The notes under the pieces: generated by a model
Databases searched by the model: none
The model's input: the letters and a program-made list of their open reading frames with translations, nothing else
What the model was told of the DNA's origin: nothing
Translations under genes and position numbers: made by a program
Source: Calliopum simillimum
Lineage: Eukaryota; Arthropoda; Insecta; Diptera; Lauxaniidae
DNA length: 64,000 nucleotides
Direction: 5' to 3'
NCBI GenBank assembly: GCA_951812925.1
Contig: OX638370.1
Location: forward strand, 40,179,948 to 40,243,947
In this document: positions 11,382 to 22,690 of the stretch, piece after piece
How the letters are laid out: each line of letters opens with the position of its first letter
How positions within the stretch are numbered: the first letter of the stretch is position 1

Positions 11382-11929
11382 GTGAGTTTTATTTTATTGC
11401 TCTGTGGGTCTCATTCCAAATTGTGAGAAAATATAAAAAAGTTGTTAACCTTTTTCTGTTAAAATAAATCCTTTAAAGTTTATCAAGTTTTCAGTTCATT
11501 TTTTGGGCGTCGTGCTTTGCATTGTTTTTCTTTTCGTTTTTATTGCGTTGTTGTTGTAAATAACATGATATCCATGTAAGTCCATTTTAAGTAGCGCTCT
11601 TGTTCATGTAAATGACAGCTTGAACTGCTGCCAAAACTGGGTGAACTCACCACCGTCGCACAGCACCACAGCAGAGCAGCAATTTGTCAGTATGAAGTTG
11701 ATAGTGTGCAGGAGAGCAGAGAATACAAATTATTTAATATGCTCTTAATAATTTGCGCTCTTTCTTGTGTTGTTGCTTTTTAAGAGCTCTCTTACTGACA
11801 ACTATGCATATTTGTTTGTTTTTATTAATTTTTTGCGATTTGTTTTGTTTACTTGTACTCTCTCAATGGAGATTTTATTTCTGAACTTACTTAAAGGTCT
11901 TCCACACTATCTCATATTTGGTTACAGGA

Positions 11930-12227
11930 TTTTCGCTGCGATTTAAACATTTCCACAAATTGATATTTTTCCAAATCAGTTTAAACTTTTCTAAATCGGT
12001 TTAAGCTTTTTCCAAATCAATTTAACCTTTCTCTAAGCACATTTTTGTGTTAAGTCGACATGTTAAACTGCATACCCATCAGATGTATGTAAGGTAAGTT
12101 CTAAGATTTAACACAAGAATGAGCTAAAAGAAAGGTTAAATTGATTTGGAAGAAGTTTAAATTGATTTGGTAAAATATCAATTTGGTGTGGAAAAGGTTT
12201 AAGTTGCCGTAAAAATCCTATCACAGA
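11930..12227. mobile_element. ~300-bp palindromic MITE with TTTAAA/CCAAAT repeats
   Basis: The left arm (ggttacaggattttcgc, then gatttaaac) pairs with the right arm (gtttaagttgccg, then taaaaatcctatcaca). Inside, ccaaatca(g/a)tttaa occurs several times in one orientation in the left arm and inverted in the right. The loop is around gtcgacatgttaaactgc. It sits in the presumed intron 0.5 kb after the donor. Confidence 0.7.
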
Positions 12228-12994
12228 TGTCATTTCAAAAATGTGATGGAATTTCATTCTACTTTCCAAAATATATATGTGTTTGCAAGATGGTTTTCAC
12301 ATTTTGCTTCCACGCTTGCATTTGACTAATTAAAAAAATTTATTTTACATAAAGGAAAACATTATCACTGGTTTTCCTCGTATACTTAAAAAACTTTCAA
12401 AGCTTTTTTTCCTATTTTTATGGAATTTCTACACTGTGTAATCTACAGCTTAGTTAATTTTTCACAATTTACGTCCAGATATATGTGATTGTTTAAGAAA
12501 CAATCCAAAAACTTTGTGTATAAAGGCATATCAAATTGAGTAAACTGTACTTCCAGGCGGAGTGTCAAACTTAGTTTCCAAAATATTATCCTTTGTTTGC
12601 AAGCCAGAAATTTGACATGTAGAAACAAAATAAAAGATAGGGATGAATTCGCCCACCACTAATGGTTTTTCTAAAATTTTTACATAAATCTGTTGCTGAA
12701 GTGTTAAAAATTTGTCTACGAAAAGATTTCAAATCAAAATGTTTTTCCCAAAGTTATTGTCAATCAAAGTCGATCAAAGTTTTTCAAAAATCTAGAAGTT
12801 TTGAACAGTTTGACCGTTCCTGATAAAATTTCTTGAGTCCTGTAGATAATAAGTTAAATTTTATTAACAATTGGATTTTATTGATGTGCACCGCATCAAA
12901 AAAATCTGAAATAAATTACAGAGATGCACTGACGCCTTCCAAACTAAAATTTGTTAAAGAAACTGTGGAGAAAAAATTAATAGTAACGATATCA

Positions 12995-13927
12995 TTGTTA
13001 TACATGGTGCTCTTAAACAGTCGATAGGTTTTTTGGCTATGTGGAGAAAATCTGTAAATGGGGTTTCATTTGTATTAGTTTAGTAATCTGAAAAATGCAA
13101 ACACCGAAATCGTAGCTGATCATCCCCGTGAAATATCGCAAAAATACATATCCCATATAAAAAAAAAAAAAAAAATCTTAAAAAATCGCAACAGACAAAT
13201 ATAAAAATAGTTTTATTTAATGTATTTTGCAATGCTAAATCTGAATCCGGCCTTTAAATTGCTGTATCTCATACGGTTTTTGAGATATCTTAGCCTAAAC
13301 AAGGAAAAAAGACCGTTTTTGCTATATTTTTAAGCTATGTAACTAGAATATAGAACATTCATACGCAGAAAGCTCCAGTCTTTTTCTTTAAAACCACATT
13401 TAAATTATATCAATAGCTTAATTTCGCTCCGAAATATCGTAGACTGAAATAATGACAAAACACGTTTTTTGCACTTTTTTAACATTTTAGGTTAGGATAT
13501 CTCCGAGAAAAATAAAGATATTGACATTATTTGAATTAGGTTTAGAAGATTGATTAGAGCTTTCCATTTCTGCATCAGAATTTACGGATATACATCCTGT
13601 TATATAGCTCCAAAACACAGCAATAAAACATAGCATCGGCTTTTTTTCCTTGTTTAGGGTAAAATATCTCAAAAATCGTATAAGATAAAGCAATTCTAAG
13701 GCCGGATTTGGATTCAGCATTGCAAAATACATTAAATATAACTATTTTTATATTTTTTTGTTGCGTTTTTTTTTCGATTTTTTTTTTTTATATGGGATAT
13801 GTATTTTTGCGATATTTCGCGGGGATGATCAGCTACGATTTCGGTGTTTGCATTTTTCAGACCACTAAACTAATACACATAGCCAAAAAACCTATCGACT
13901 GTTTAAGAGCACCGTGTATAGTTATAA
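12995..13927. mobile_element. ~930-bp foldback palindrome
   Basis: The left end (acatggtgctcttaaacagt, then cgatagg) is complementary to the right end (cctatcgactgtttaagagc, then accgtgt). The arms stay paired almost to the centre near 13460, with mismatches throughout. Open frames in this interval are arm translations, not genes. No transposase was found. Confidence 0.85.
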
Positions 13928-14109
13928 CAAAAAAAGTGTGTGAAAAAGCATTAAAAAATTCTCGTTGCCGCACAGTGCTGTCACTCCATACAACGGAACA
14001 GCATTACCATAGTTTTGGTTCGATTTCAATAAGATTTACCATACGTTGTTTTCAGAAATGCAATTAATTTTAAAATACAGTGAATAGAAAAAAAGATATT
14101 CAAATAAAT

Positions 14110-14420
14110 AAAACCACGAAAGTTAACTGGAAAAATGTTTGTGCATGATTTTAGGCTGTAAAAAACCATATTAAAATTTTAATAGTTCAAAGTGTTTTTG
14201 ACATATAAAAGTATGCTGTAAAAAAAATCAAATTTAAAAAAATTCAAAAGCATTTGAAAAAAATTTTGTGGTGTAAATTTTATAAAATCATTGATTTTTA
14301 CGTAAATACGGGGTATTCAGATAAATTTTTAAAGTAAACGGGGAAAAACGGGGTTGTGAATTTTTACTATCTTAAATTATGGAATCTGTACTACATATCT
14401 GTATGTTTTAGAACAATGCC
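14110..14420 (+). repeat. Dispersed repeat, related to 18290-18500
   Basis: The segments ttcaaaagcatttgaaaaaa, gtaaatacggggtattcag and gggttgtgaatttttacta have diverged counterparts at 18340-18500 in the same order. Family unknown. Confidence 0.6.
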
Positions 14421-14589
14421 CGCAAGTCCCGTTTTTTTTTCCTGCTCTAAATAAAATTAGCATTTTCCGGATTTTAATATTTGAAAATTTTTTTTTTTAT
14501 CTTTTCAAATAACTTTAATTTGGCTAAAAAAATTTGCATACAAAAAATATTAAAAATAAATATGTAGTAGGGTGGGCCAAATTGTATGG

Positions 14590-15851
14590 ATGAAATTTTA
14601 TCGACCTCGGCTATCCCCCTATATGAAATTTCATTCAATTCTATGAATATTTGCCCAAGGAATTATACCTCTGCGTTCAACTTTAGTTCGGCACATTTTT
14701 GATCGAAAATTGTACCTTTTATTAATATTTTTCTTTATTTTCATACTAAATTTTAAAAATTTTTATTAAGACAAAAGTAATGTCATGATATGATTTGGCT
14801 GGTATTCTGTCAGTAATCAATTAAATTGGGTTCTGTTTACATAAAAAGTTTACTTGATAGTGAGGAATTGATGCTATATATTTAAAAAAGTGATGTAGGT
14901 CAAATAACCGATTATTATGACCGACTTTCAAAATAAACGATTCATATTTTTTGATGAATTATTTCAAACAAAACACCAACCTAGGCTGAAAGTTCATTCA
15001 ATTCTATGAATATTTGCCCAAGGAGCCATACCTTTACGTTCAACTTTAGTTCGGCGCATTTACGATTGAAAATTTTACCTTGCGTCAAATATTTATTTTT
15101 AAGCTTAATTTTCAAAATTCTTATAGAGACAAAAGTAATTTCATAATATGTTTTGGCTGGTATTCTGTCAGTACTCAATAAAATTGGGTTTTGTTTTTAC
15201 GAAAAGTTTACTTGATAGCGTGAAATTGATCATATTTATTCCAAAAAATTGTATCGGTCAAATAATCGATTTATTATAAACGATTCATATTTTTACATGG
15301 TTTTTTGGTGTATTGTTCAGTAAAATTAAAAAAAACGGCTAATTTATTTCCTAAAACTGCCACTAGATGTTGCCCTAGAAAAAATCAAGTGTCAGATTCG
15401 GCATCCTAGCATCCAAAAATACTTGGGTTGTTGGTGTTTCGATTGAAAAAATCCATGTAAAAATATGACTCGTTTATTTTGAAATCGGTTATTTGACCGA
15501 TATAATTTTTTGGAATACATATAATCAATTTCACGCTATCAAGTAAACTTTTCGTAAAAACAAAACCCAGTTTTATTGATTACTGACAAAATACCAGCCA
15601 AAACATATTATGATATTACTTTTGTCTCTATAAGAATTTTGAAAATTAATCATAAAAATAAATATTTGACGCAAGGTAAAATTTTCAATCGCAAATGCGC
15701 CGAACTAAAGTTGAACGTAAAGATATGGCTTCTTGGGCAAATATTCATAGAATTGAATGAACTTTCAGCCTAGGTTGGTGTTTTGTTTGAAAAAATTCAT
15801 CCAAAAATATGAATCGTTTATTTTGATTTGGTCATAATAATCGGCTATTTG
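14590..15851. mobile_element. Foldback element: direct repeat plus 951-bp palindrome
   Basis: The block attcaattctatgaatatt, then tgcccaagga and cgttcaactttagttcggc, occurs directly at ~14630 and ~14995, and inverted at ~15660-15755. From 14901 (caaataaccgattattatga) to 15851 (tcataataatcggctatttg) the sequence is a continuous inverted repeat centred near 15375. The two almost identical 65-codon frames on opposite strands are just the two arms. A solo arm fragment lies at ~46930-47080. Confidence 0.85.
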
Positions 15852-17556
15852 TAGATCTTGTGATTCTCTACAAAATTGGTGCTATTGCTTTTTTTCGTAT
15901 GACTTACCATTTCAGAGATATCCTTTAAAAACCAGTATTTTCGAATCCTTAACGGTTTTGAAGGATATCTTTGAGACCATGAGTCGCTCCAAAAAAAATT
16001 TAGTACGGTGTCTAGAAAATCCAATTATCTTTTAAACAGTCTTTTAATTTTTTTTGTACGACGCCGCGTTAAAGTGTATTAGCAATTTTAAAAGTAAGAT
16101 ATTTTAATATGAAATTGTACGTAGCATTTACATATAACAACTGTGAACAAGTTTTTAAATTGGTTTATATCCTAAACTATAAGCTAAACGAAAATGTTTT
16201 CTACATCTTCACATAGGAAATTTTTTGTGTCACAAAATTGTGGACCAAAATGTTTCTGTGAAAGTAAGCGTTAGCGATATATTTGCAAAAAACCGATTTG
16301 CCTGACAAAATTCACTTGGAATTTTTTTTCACAGCAGCTCTTTTTTTAAAAAACCGACTAGACTGAGGCGTAGAGCCATTTTTTGTATACTTAACTCAAA
16401 ATTAGAAAAAATTTAGTTGTCCAGTTGTAGTTTTAACCCGGCAAAATGTTAGCGATCACTTAGTACAATAGTTCGGTACACCCCAAGTAATTCATGAGGC
16501 TAATACTTTGGAATGTGTAGAGCATACATTGCTGTAGACAATGGTTGATCGACTTGGCTTATGCTGGAAATTGATCGGGGATTTTTTTGCCGCTTAACGA
16601 GCAAATTGATTGCGCTCTGGAAATGCAGCATACCTTGTAAAGATGCTAGCCAAAATTTTAGGTTTCTAAATAGGATCAGTAAGGATAGTTAAGCTTAAAC
16701 ATATTATAAAATGTTGCAAAAGTTTTGAAACACTTCAAATTAAATATTTGGGACAAAAAACAAAATAAAATTGTACGATAAAAATACAGCAATAAAACAG
16801 AAATAGAGAAAACACAAAAAGGTTGAAAAACAAATATGAATCGTTAAAAAATGTCAAATTGTTGCTGGAATACTGACAAATGCTCCAATGCTTTGTAAAT
16901 AGAAAAATCAGCTAAACTTTATACATAACAACAACGCAAAAATTGTTGCCTCCGCACATTCTGCTCCAATTCACTTTAAAAATCGTTGCGCCTTTTTCTT
17001 TTACGTCGTTTTCTCTCTTTTGCCACGATTTCTATTTGAAACGCAGCATGCGAACTGACCGACATAACCGCTCAACCCAACCAACCGCCTTTGATATGCC
17101 CTCATATAACGCCTTAAAGTCGACAATGATTATTGAGTTTTTGATACATTGCGTGTGTGTGTGTGTGTTTTGGTTTATAAGTATTGAAGACTTCAAGCAT
17201 TGCGGTTGTTCTCTTTCTCTTTTCACAACTGCTGGCACGCAAGGATAACCATTATTTAAGTTAAGCATCAAAGTTAAGATAAAAAACAAATTTAATTTAA
17301 GATTCTGCGAAGGCGCGCTCCTTTCTTTTGTTGAATTTTACTCAAACTCTCTCTGTCTGGCGCGTTTCCATTATACTTTGATTTTGTGTAAGTGTATTGG
17401 TATGCGTGTGTATGCGTGTCCCTGTTTCCTTTTTGGTAGACAGACAGGCAGCAAGTGAAACAGATGGTTTCTGTCTGCGCGTGTGTATATGATTGTGTCT
17501 GTCTGCATGTGAATGAAAAGATTTTGCGTCTAAATAATTGTTGCTGACACTCCTTG
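15852..17556. other. Non-coding; GT microsatellite at 17153-17168
   Basis: No gene recognised. 17153-17168 is a (GT)8 tract, and 17390-17520 is rich in gtgtgt/tctgtctg words. The less repetitive composition of 16900-17550 suggests single-copy host DNA. Confidence 0.45.
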
Positions 17557-18256
17557 CACGGAGAAAAAAAAAAGTACCTGCTACTTTATTTATTTATTTA
17601 CACTGAAGTAAGATTCACCTTACTGTTTTAGTCAATTCAGATTGTTCGAATGACCTCACAGTCTAGTAATTTTAATGAAAAAATTGGCGTGATACTTACC
17701 TTACTGTATAGTTCAAACAACAAAAAAAAAAAAAAATGAAATTAACTGACCGGCGCCAGAATACGAACCTTGGCCCTTCCGAATGGTGGTCAGATACATA
17801 TCCACTGGGCTGCTTCCGCATATGATATAGAAGCAAAAAAATTTGTATATAAAGAAAATGTCTGACCAAAAATATAAATTGTTACTAAAATTATAAAAGT
17901 CAAAATGACTCTATATTTTGGTGGTACTTACCTTACTCGCGTAAGGTGAAAATTACAATATGATACTCATTTTTGTGCGTGAGAAAAATTGAAGTTATTT
18001 TGACAAGAATTATAAATTCAAATTGACCACACATTTTTTTTCTGAAAGTGCAAATTACCTTACATATAGTCAAATGTAGGAAATTTGTAGTAAATATTCC
18101 TTTATTATTTAACTACATTTTATTTGTTGATATGACTTTACGGACCCATCAAATAGTTCATACGTAAGGTAATTTATACTTGAAATTTAGTGTTGATTAC
18201 TTTAATTTTTCGACTAGCCAATATAGTAAAAATTATTATACGTATTTTTCTCCGTG
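17557..18256. mobile_element. 700-bp TIR element carrying a tRNA-like module
   Basis: Perfect 12-bp terminal repeats: CACGGAGAAAAA at 17557 and TTTTTCTCCGTG ending at 18256. The words cttacctta / taaggtaa recur inside near both ends. A tRNA-like segment lies at 17750-17825. A diverged relative is at 27893-29335. TG flanks both sides, so the target duplication may be 2 bp. No transposase is present. Superfamily not assigned. Confidence 0.75.
17750..17825 (-). repeat. tRNA-like module (Pol III A and B boxes), not a functional tRNA
   Basis: On the minus strand AGCCCAGTGGATATG (A-box like, within 17797-17812) is followed by CCAAGGTTCGTATTCTGG (B-box like, 17756-17773). A T-run that could act as a Pol III terminator comes soon after (the A-run at 17722-17736 on the + strand). 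The A-B spacing is tRNA-like, but one base of the canonical GGTTCGAATCC is changed and no clean acceptor stem is seen. Either a tRNA-derived SINE head or a captured tRNA pseudogene. Confidence 0.6.
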
Positions 18257-18289
18257 TGGTTGATTTTTTAACATACCAGGTGGAAATTC

Positions 18290-18500
18290 TAAGTCTTTGA
18301 AAAATTTAAAAGTATTTTGTAAAAAAACAAACTCAAATTTAAAAAAATTAAGTAATAATTGAAAAAAATTGCTTACTTTAAGGGACGTAACTGTTAGATA
18401 ATCAGCAATTTTCATGTAAATACGGCATATTCAGATCAATATTAAAAGTATTCGGGAGAGTTCTGGGTCGTGAATTTTTACTTTTCTTAAAATATCAAGA
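18290..18500 (+). repeat. Dispersed repeat, partner of 14110-14420
   Basis: It shares tgaaaaaaattgctt-type sequence, gtaaatacggcatattcag and cgtgaatttttactt with the 14.2-kb copy, in the same order. Confidence 0.6.
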
Positions 18501-18588
18501 ATCTGTACGGTTTTGAAAATTTGTATTTTGGGGTTTTTGTTTGAAAAGTTTTTCTTTTACCTCTTAAATTAACTTTAATTTGGTTTAA

Positions 18589-18810
18589 CCCGAATCCTCC
18601 TGGATTTTTTTTACTAATTTTTGAAATAAAAACTTTAATTAATATAATTTCTAGGATGATTAATCACTTATTTTTTGGTTTTCAATAATATCCTTCGCCA
18701 CGGCTCATCAGGATATATCCGTTATCATATAATCTCGCTAGGGGCTACGGGGCACTGGTTTCTTCTTACTAAATTTTAGTAAAAACACGATCACGCTAGG
18801 AGGATTCGGG
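18589..18810. mobile_element. 222-bp piggyBac-like MITE with TTAA duplication
   Basis: TTAA at 18585-18588 and 18811-18814 flanks a perfect 13-bp inverted repeat: CCCGAATCCTCCT at the left and AGGAGGATTCGGG at the right. The TTAA target duplication and CCC...GGG ends are the hallmark of piggyBac elements. The interior is non-coding. A weaker inner inverted repeat (ttttactaa / ttagtaaaa) is present. Confidence 0.85.
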
Positions 18811-18814
18811 TTAA

Positions 18815-19845
18815 GCAAACGCTTTGAAATATATTAAAATCGAAAGGGTATGCAAGCTATCGACTGATTTTTATTTTAGAACAATTGCTGGTGTGGTTTA
18901 GGAGCAATAATTATTTCCCAAAACGGCTGAACTTAGCAAATTTTCTTAATTGATTTTTTTTTGAAAAGAAAAACTTGACCTTATTAAGCTATAACATTTA
19001 CAAATTAAACTTATTTCTGTAGAATGGCAAAAAAATTCTTTTTTCGGTAAATGCTTCCTATGGCAGCACTGTGTATCGTGTCAATTTAGATGTTCTCTAT
19101 GTCTTCAACGTTCATGGTTAGTTAGTAAAGCTGTCCACAGTTTAGAAATTATCATGTCCGGCCTATAAATTTGATGATTTCAACACTTTTAAAGTTCACT
19201 TTCAAAGACACCATGTTGTTATTGTTTCGAAAAGTGAATTTTGGCTAATATCTTGCCCCTATATGGATGGATCTGTTACGTATGTTGCTTGTATGCATAT
19301 TAATGATATCGTATAGATATGCTTTGTGAATGTCTTTCAATATAGTACACTATTGAGTTCCGTAGTTAAAGCAAAATCAGTTTCAATAATTAAATTTCTT
19401 TAAAAGTTTTCATTTAAGTTTTTTTTGGGTTTTATTGTTACAATTTTTTCTTTTTACTGTAATTTTAAAAATTTTTTTGATTCGTTTTATAAACTTTTTT
19501 CCAAAAAAGTTTTATAGAACTTTTGTTTCGTCTTAAATAGGACACCACGTTTTTTGGTTATACAATGTGCATTTTTTGTTCACTTCACGGTTTCCAAGAA
19601 TTTTCTTGTTTTGAATTTTTAGAGATGCTTCAACGTATTTATTTAATTGGGTGCGCTTTGAGCTTTTGTCTGGAAAATATATGAAATTTTTTGCTTCCCA
19701 GTTTTATGCTGCTTTCAATTTTAATTAACTTGCAATCTGTTTTTTTTGGATGTTTGATACCAGATACCGGTTTTAGTCGCTATTTGTAGTTACCAGTATG
19801 TAAATATGTATAAAAGGCTTCCTTTCTGTTTTTAGTTTATAGTAC
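18815..19845. other. Non-coding, nothing specific
   Basis: AT-rich. No gene or bounded repeat was recognised. Confidence 0.4.
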
Positions 19846-21300
19846 GGTCATTAAGTAGTTTTCCAGGATTTTTGAAAATGAGTTCTTTTACCGACTTTGA
19901 TGTGCCGCTCGCGCCACCAGAAAATGGCGGCTAAAGTCAGTTTTTTGAAAATATCACGCTGTTGGTTACTTCTGCTATAGAAAAAAATGTTGGTCAATAA
20001 TTTTGTAGCTTATGAAATTTTCTATAAAAATGCTACTCAAATTGTTTTCGTACGACTTAAGTATATTTAAGGAGATATCCTACATAAATGTGACAAAAAT
20101 TTCAAATAGTGATTTGTAAAAAATTAATTGTTCTACAAACTACATGTTCCCTTTTTTTGCAGCTTATAGCTTAGGAGATATCTTTTGAAAATCCTAAAAT
20201 TTAGAAAAAACTAGTAAGGGTGCAACATTTGGCCTGGCCAAACATTAAATACCTTACACTGCAGTATTTTGAACATTTTGCTTATATGGGAGGTGCCACG
20301 CCCTTTTTTCAGAGTTCACCCAGTTTTACCTCAGAGCGTGCATTTATAGTCTTCAGTATTTGAGTGAAATTTAGTTTGATTATCTCAAAAAACGCTTTAA
20401 GTATAGCGTTTTAAAGCTTTTGCTTAAATAAAAGGTGCCACGCCCTCTTGTTCAAATTCGCCCAGTTTTTGCTTAGAGCTTGCGCAAATAGTTCGTAGTA
20501 TTTAAGTGTATTTTGGTTGAATTGTTGTTAAAAATACTCCTAAAGTTGCATTTTGAATATATTTTTTGTATGGGCGGTACCCGTCATTTAACTGATTTTG
20601 ATCATTTTCAATCCCAAGAGCTATATTTTACGACAAAGCCAACGCATTAAATTTCATTGAATTATCATGGTTAGTTTTCCCGTACAAAATATTTCCACGC
20701 ACAGCCAGCCTGCCAGCCGGCCTGCCAGCCAGCAAGACAGACGGACATAGCTATATCGACTCAGCAGGTGACGCTGATCAAGAATATATTTATATACTTT
20801 TCTATATCTGCCACGCTTCCTTCTCTGCGTTACAAACGGAAGGACAAAGTGAATATACCCTACTCCGAAACGATGTGCCGTAGGAAACATTTTTTTCATA
20901 CATTTTGTAGAACATGCAATCTCCAATGTGAGTTCTCTCGTACACTTTTTTTGTCCGACTTACCGTTCATGAGATATCGCGACTTGAAAATCATACGCCG
21001 CGTGTTTCGTCGTTTTGCCTTTTTTTGACAAAACAACATATTCGGCGTTGGAAACAACTACAATCACGAAAGGTATAGAAAAAGAAAAAATAAAAAGACG
21101 TGCGGCGTCTTAGTGTTCATATAAATTATGTTGATTTTTAAATCGCGATTTCTCATGAACGGTAACTTGGACGATAAAAAAGTTGGGAGAGATTCTCATT
21201 AGGAATTGCATGTTCTACAAAATGAATAAAACAAATTTTTTCTACGGCACATCGTTTCGGAGATATTATATGTAACCTGGACAGTGAAAAGTGAGCTTAC
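19846..21300. mobile_element. Foldback palindrome split by a DINE-1-like insertion
   Basis: 19846-20205 is a diverged single arm of the 1.4-kb foldback found at 40323-41717 (tagta-cggtcatt, aatttt-tagcttatgaaatt, tcgtacgactta, aggagatatcc). After the inserted repeat (20204-20865) the arm resumes (ccgaaacgatgtgccgtag) and is paired to the inverse at ~21220-21260 (ctacggcacatcgtttcgg). The centre is near 21060. A possible far right end is at ~22945-22985 (actttccaggtaac then tcactgta). Confidence 0.65.
20204..20865 (+). mobile_element. DINE-1/INE-1-like element, copy 3
   Basis: It starts ACTAGTAAGGGTGCAACATT, GGCCTGGCCAAACATTAAAT. Two gtgccacgccc units follow, then a cagcc microsatellite, the catagctatatcgactcagc block, and ctgatcaagaata. 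It ends at gtgaatataccct and lacks the final gggtgtagggtata. It is inserted in a palindrome arm and is therefore younger than that foldback. Confidence 0.75.
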
Positions 21301-21488
21301 GTATCAAAAAATTGTTTTTCACTTTTTTTCTGATTCTGATAGATTTTGAGACGCTCTTTCACGTGGTTTAAACCAAAATGTCATAATTTGTCGAAAAGTT
21401 TATTATAAGTGAAGCTAAAGAAGAGTACTTTTGCGAAAAATAATTGGTCAAAATAAAGCACACTTTATGTAAATTTTCAGTGTGTTGA

Positions 21489-21785
21489 ATTTTTTTTTTT
21501 ATTTATTTATTGTAACATATCTTACAAAGTAAATTTATAAAATACGGAATGGTGCACGGCGCCGTGGCCATATTGCACCGGTAGTTATTAAGACTTCATA
21601 GTACAAGTTGTGCTTCATCAGGGCGTTTTTGACTTTATCTATAGTTTCGATTTTGCTGCAATCAAGTATTGTATTTAGTTGCTGGTTACATCTCGACAAA
21701 GGACAATTTAGCAAAACGTGCTCGATCGTCATTGAAGTATCGCAAATACTGCACTGTAGGTGTTGAGTCCCGATAATCATACAAG
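21489..21785 (-). pseudogene. 5'-truncated LINE (non-LTR retrotransposon) 3' end
   Basis: On the minus strand a reading frame at 21535-21780 carries CSICDTSMTIEHVLLNCP, the C-x2-C...H...C segment found near the end of many jockey/R1-type LINE ORF2 proteins. The frame ends near the element's 3' end and is followed (lower + coordinates) by an A-rich tail, (aataaa)n then an oligo-A run at 21489-21502. Upstream sequence is absent, as expected for 5' truncation on insertion. No target duplication was found. Confidence 0.7.
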
Positions 21786-22184
21786 CCCTATTTTTCTACC
21801 GCAATCCAGTTCTGCACACATTTTTTTTCTTTAGAAAATAAATAAATTAGTACAGAAATGAAATTTGATTTTTTTAAATTTCAATAATTGTTTTCTTTTT
21901 TAATTTGACATGAAAATACAAAAAAACTCGCTCAGTTAATTTTTTCTCTCTATTTTTGCAAAGAGTTACCATATTGGATTGTTTTCTGCTCAACATAGTC
22001 GCATCTACATAGAAGCATGCTCTAAACTGACTATGGTATTTGCAAAATTAAAGTATACTCTATCTTTTTAGAATTTTGCTAACAGAAGCCGGCATTTATG
22101 AGGGACTATGATTATGCGCCATTGTGTTTTTAAAAAATCTCTGGATAATGGAAAAAACTTGATCGCTTGAAACTCCTTGTTTTG

Positions 22185-22690
22185 AGGTTTTTGGAGTCGC
22201 TGATTAAGAATCTAGTATCAGTTTTTGAAAATTCAAAATGGCGGATCCAATATGTGATACTTAATATGTGAACCCCAAAAAACATTGCGTAACGAGTTAA
22301 CGAGTGTCTTGAAAAACGTGTTTTGCCATTTGTTCGTAGACACAAGGGTACTGTAATAAAGTTGTACAAGAACAAAAATTAACATTTTGTTCGGCCATTT
22401 TGAATTTTCAAAAACTGATACTAAATTCGTAATCAGCGACTTCAAAAACCCCCGAGTAAGGAATAGTCAGATTTAAGCGAATCCGATATGTTTTTAATTT
22501 TTTTGTCCGCTATATTGGATCCGCCATTTTGAATTTTCAATACTAGATTTGCAATCAACGACCCCGCAGACTCTTGAGTAGTCAGTTTTAAGCAAATCCG
22601 ATAAGTTTCCAATTTTTTTGTTCGCCTTATTGGATCCGCCATTTTGAATTTCTAAAAACTTATACTAGATTCGTAATAAGGGCCCCCAAA
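22185..22690. repeat. Hairpin plus direct repeats of the cggatccgccattttgaatt type
   Basis: 22185-22450 is an inverted repeat (tttttggagtcgctgattaa against aatcagcgacttcaaaaacc). 22470-22690 then adds direct copies of taagc(g/a)aatccgata and ttggatccgccattttgaat with ~125-bp spacing. A similar word (gaatccgccatcttggattc) occurs at 55580. Confidence 0.7.

Noticed and set aside
13708..14067. 119-codon open frame
   Set aside because: Hydrophobic translation of the T-rich right arm of the 13-kb palindrome; no family motif.
14981..15773. Two almost identical 65-codon frames on opposite strands
   Set aside because: They are the two arms of the 14.9-15.9-kb palindrome; no domain, no start context, no codon bias.
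17750..17825. Functional tRNA gene
   Set aside because: A and B boxes are only approximate and no acceptor stem pairs; it lies within a transposable element.
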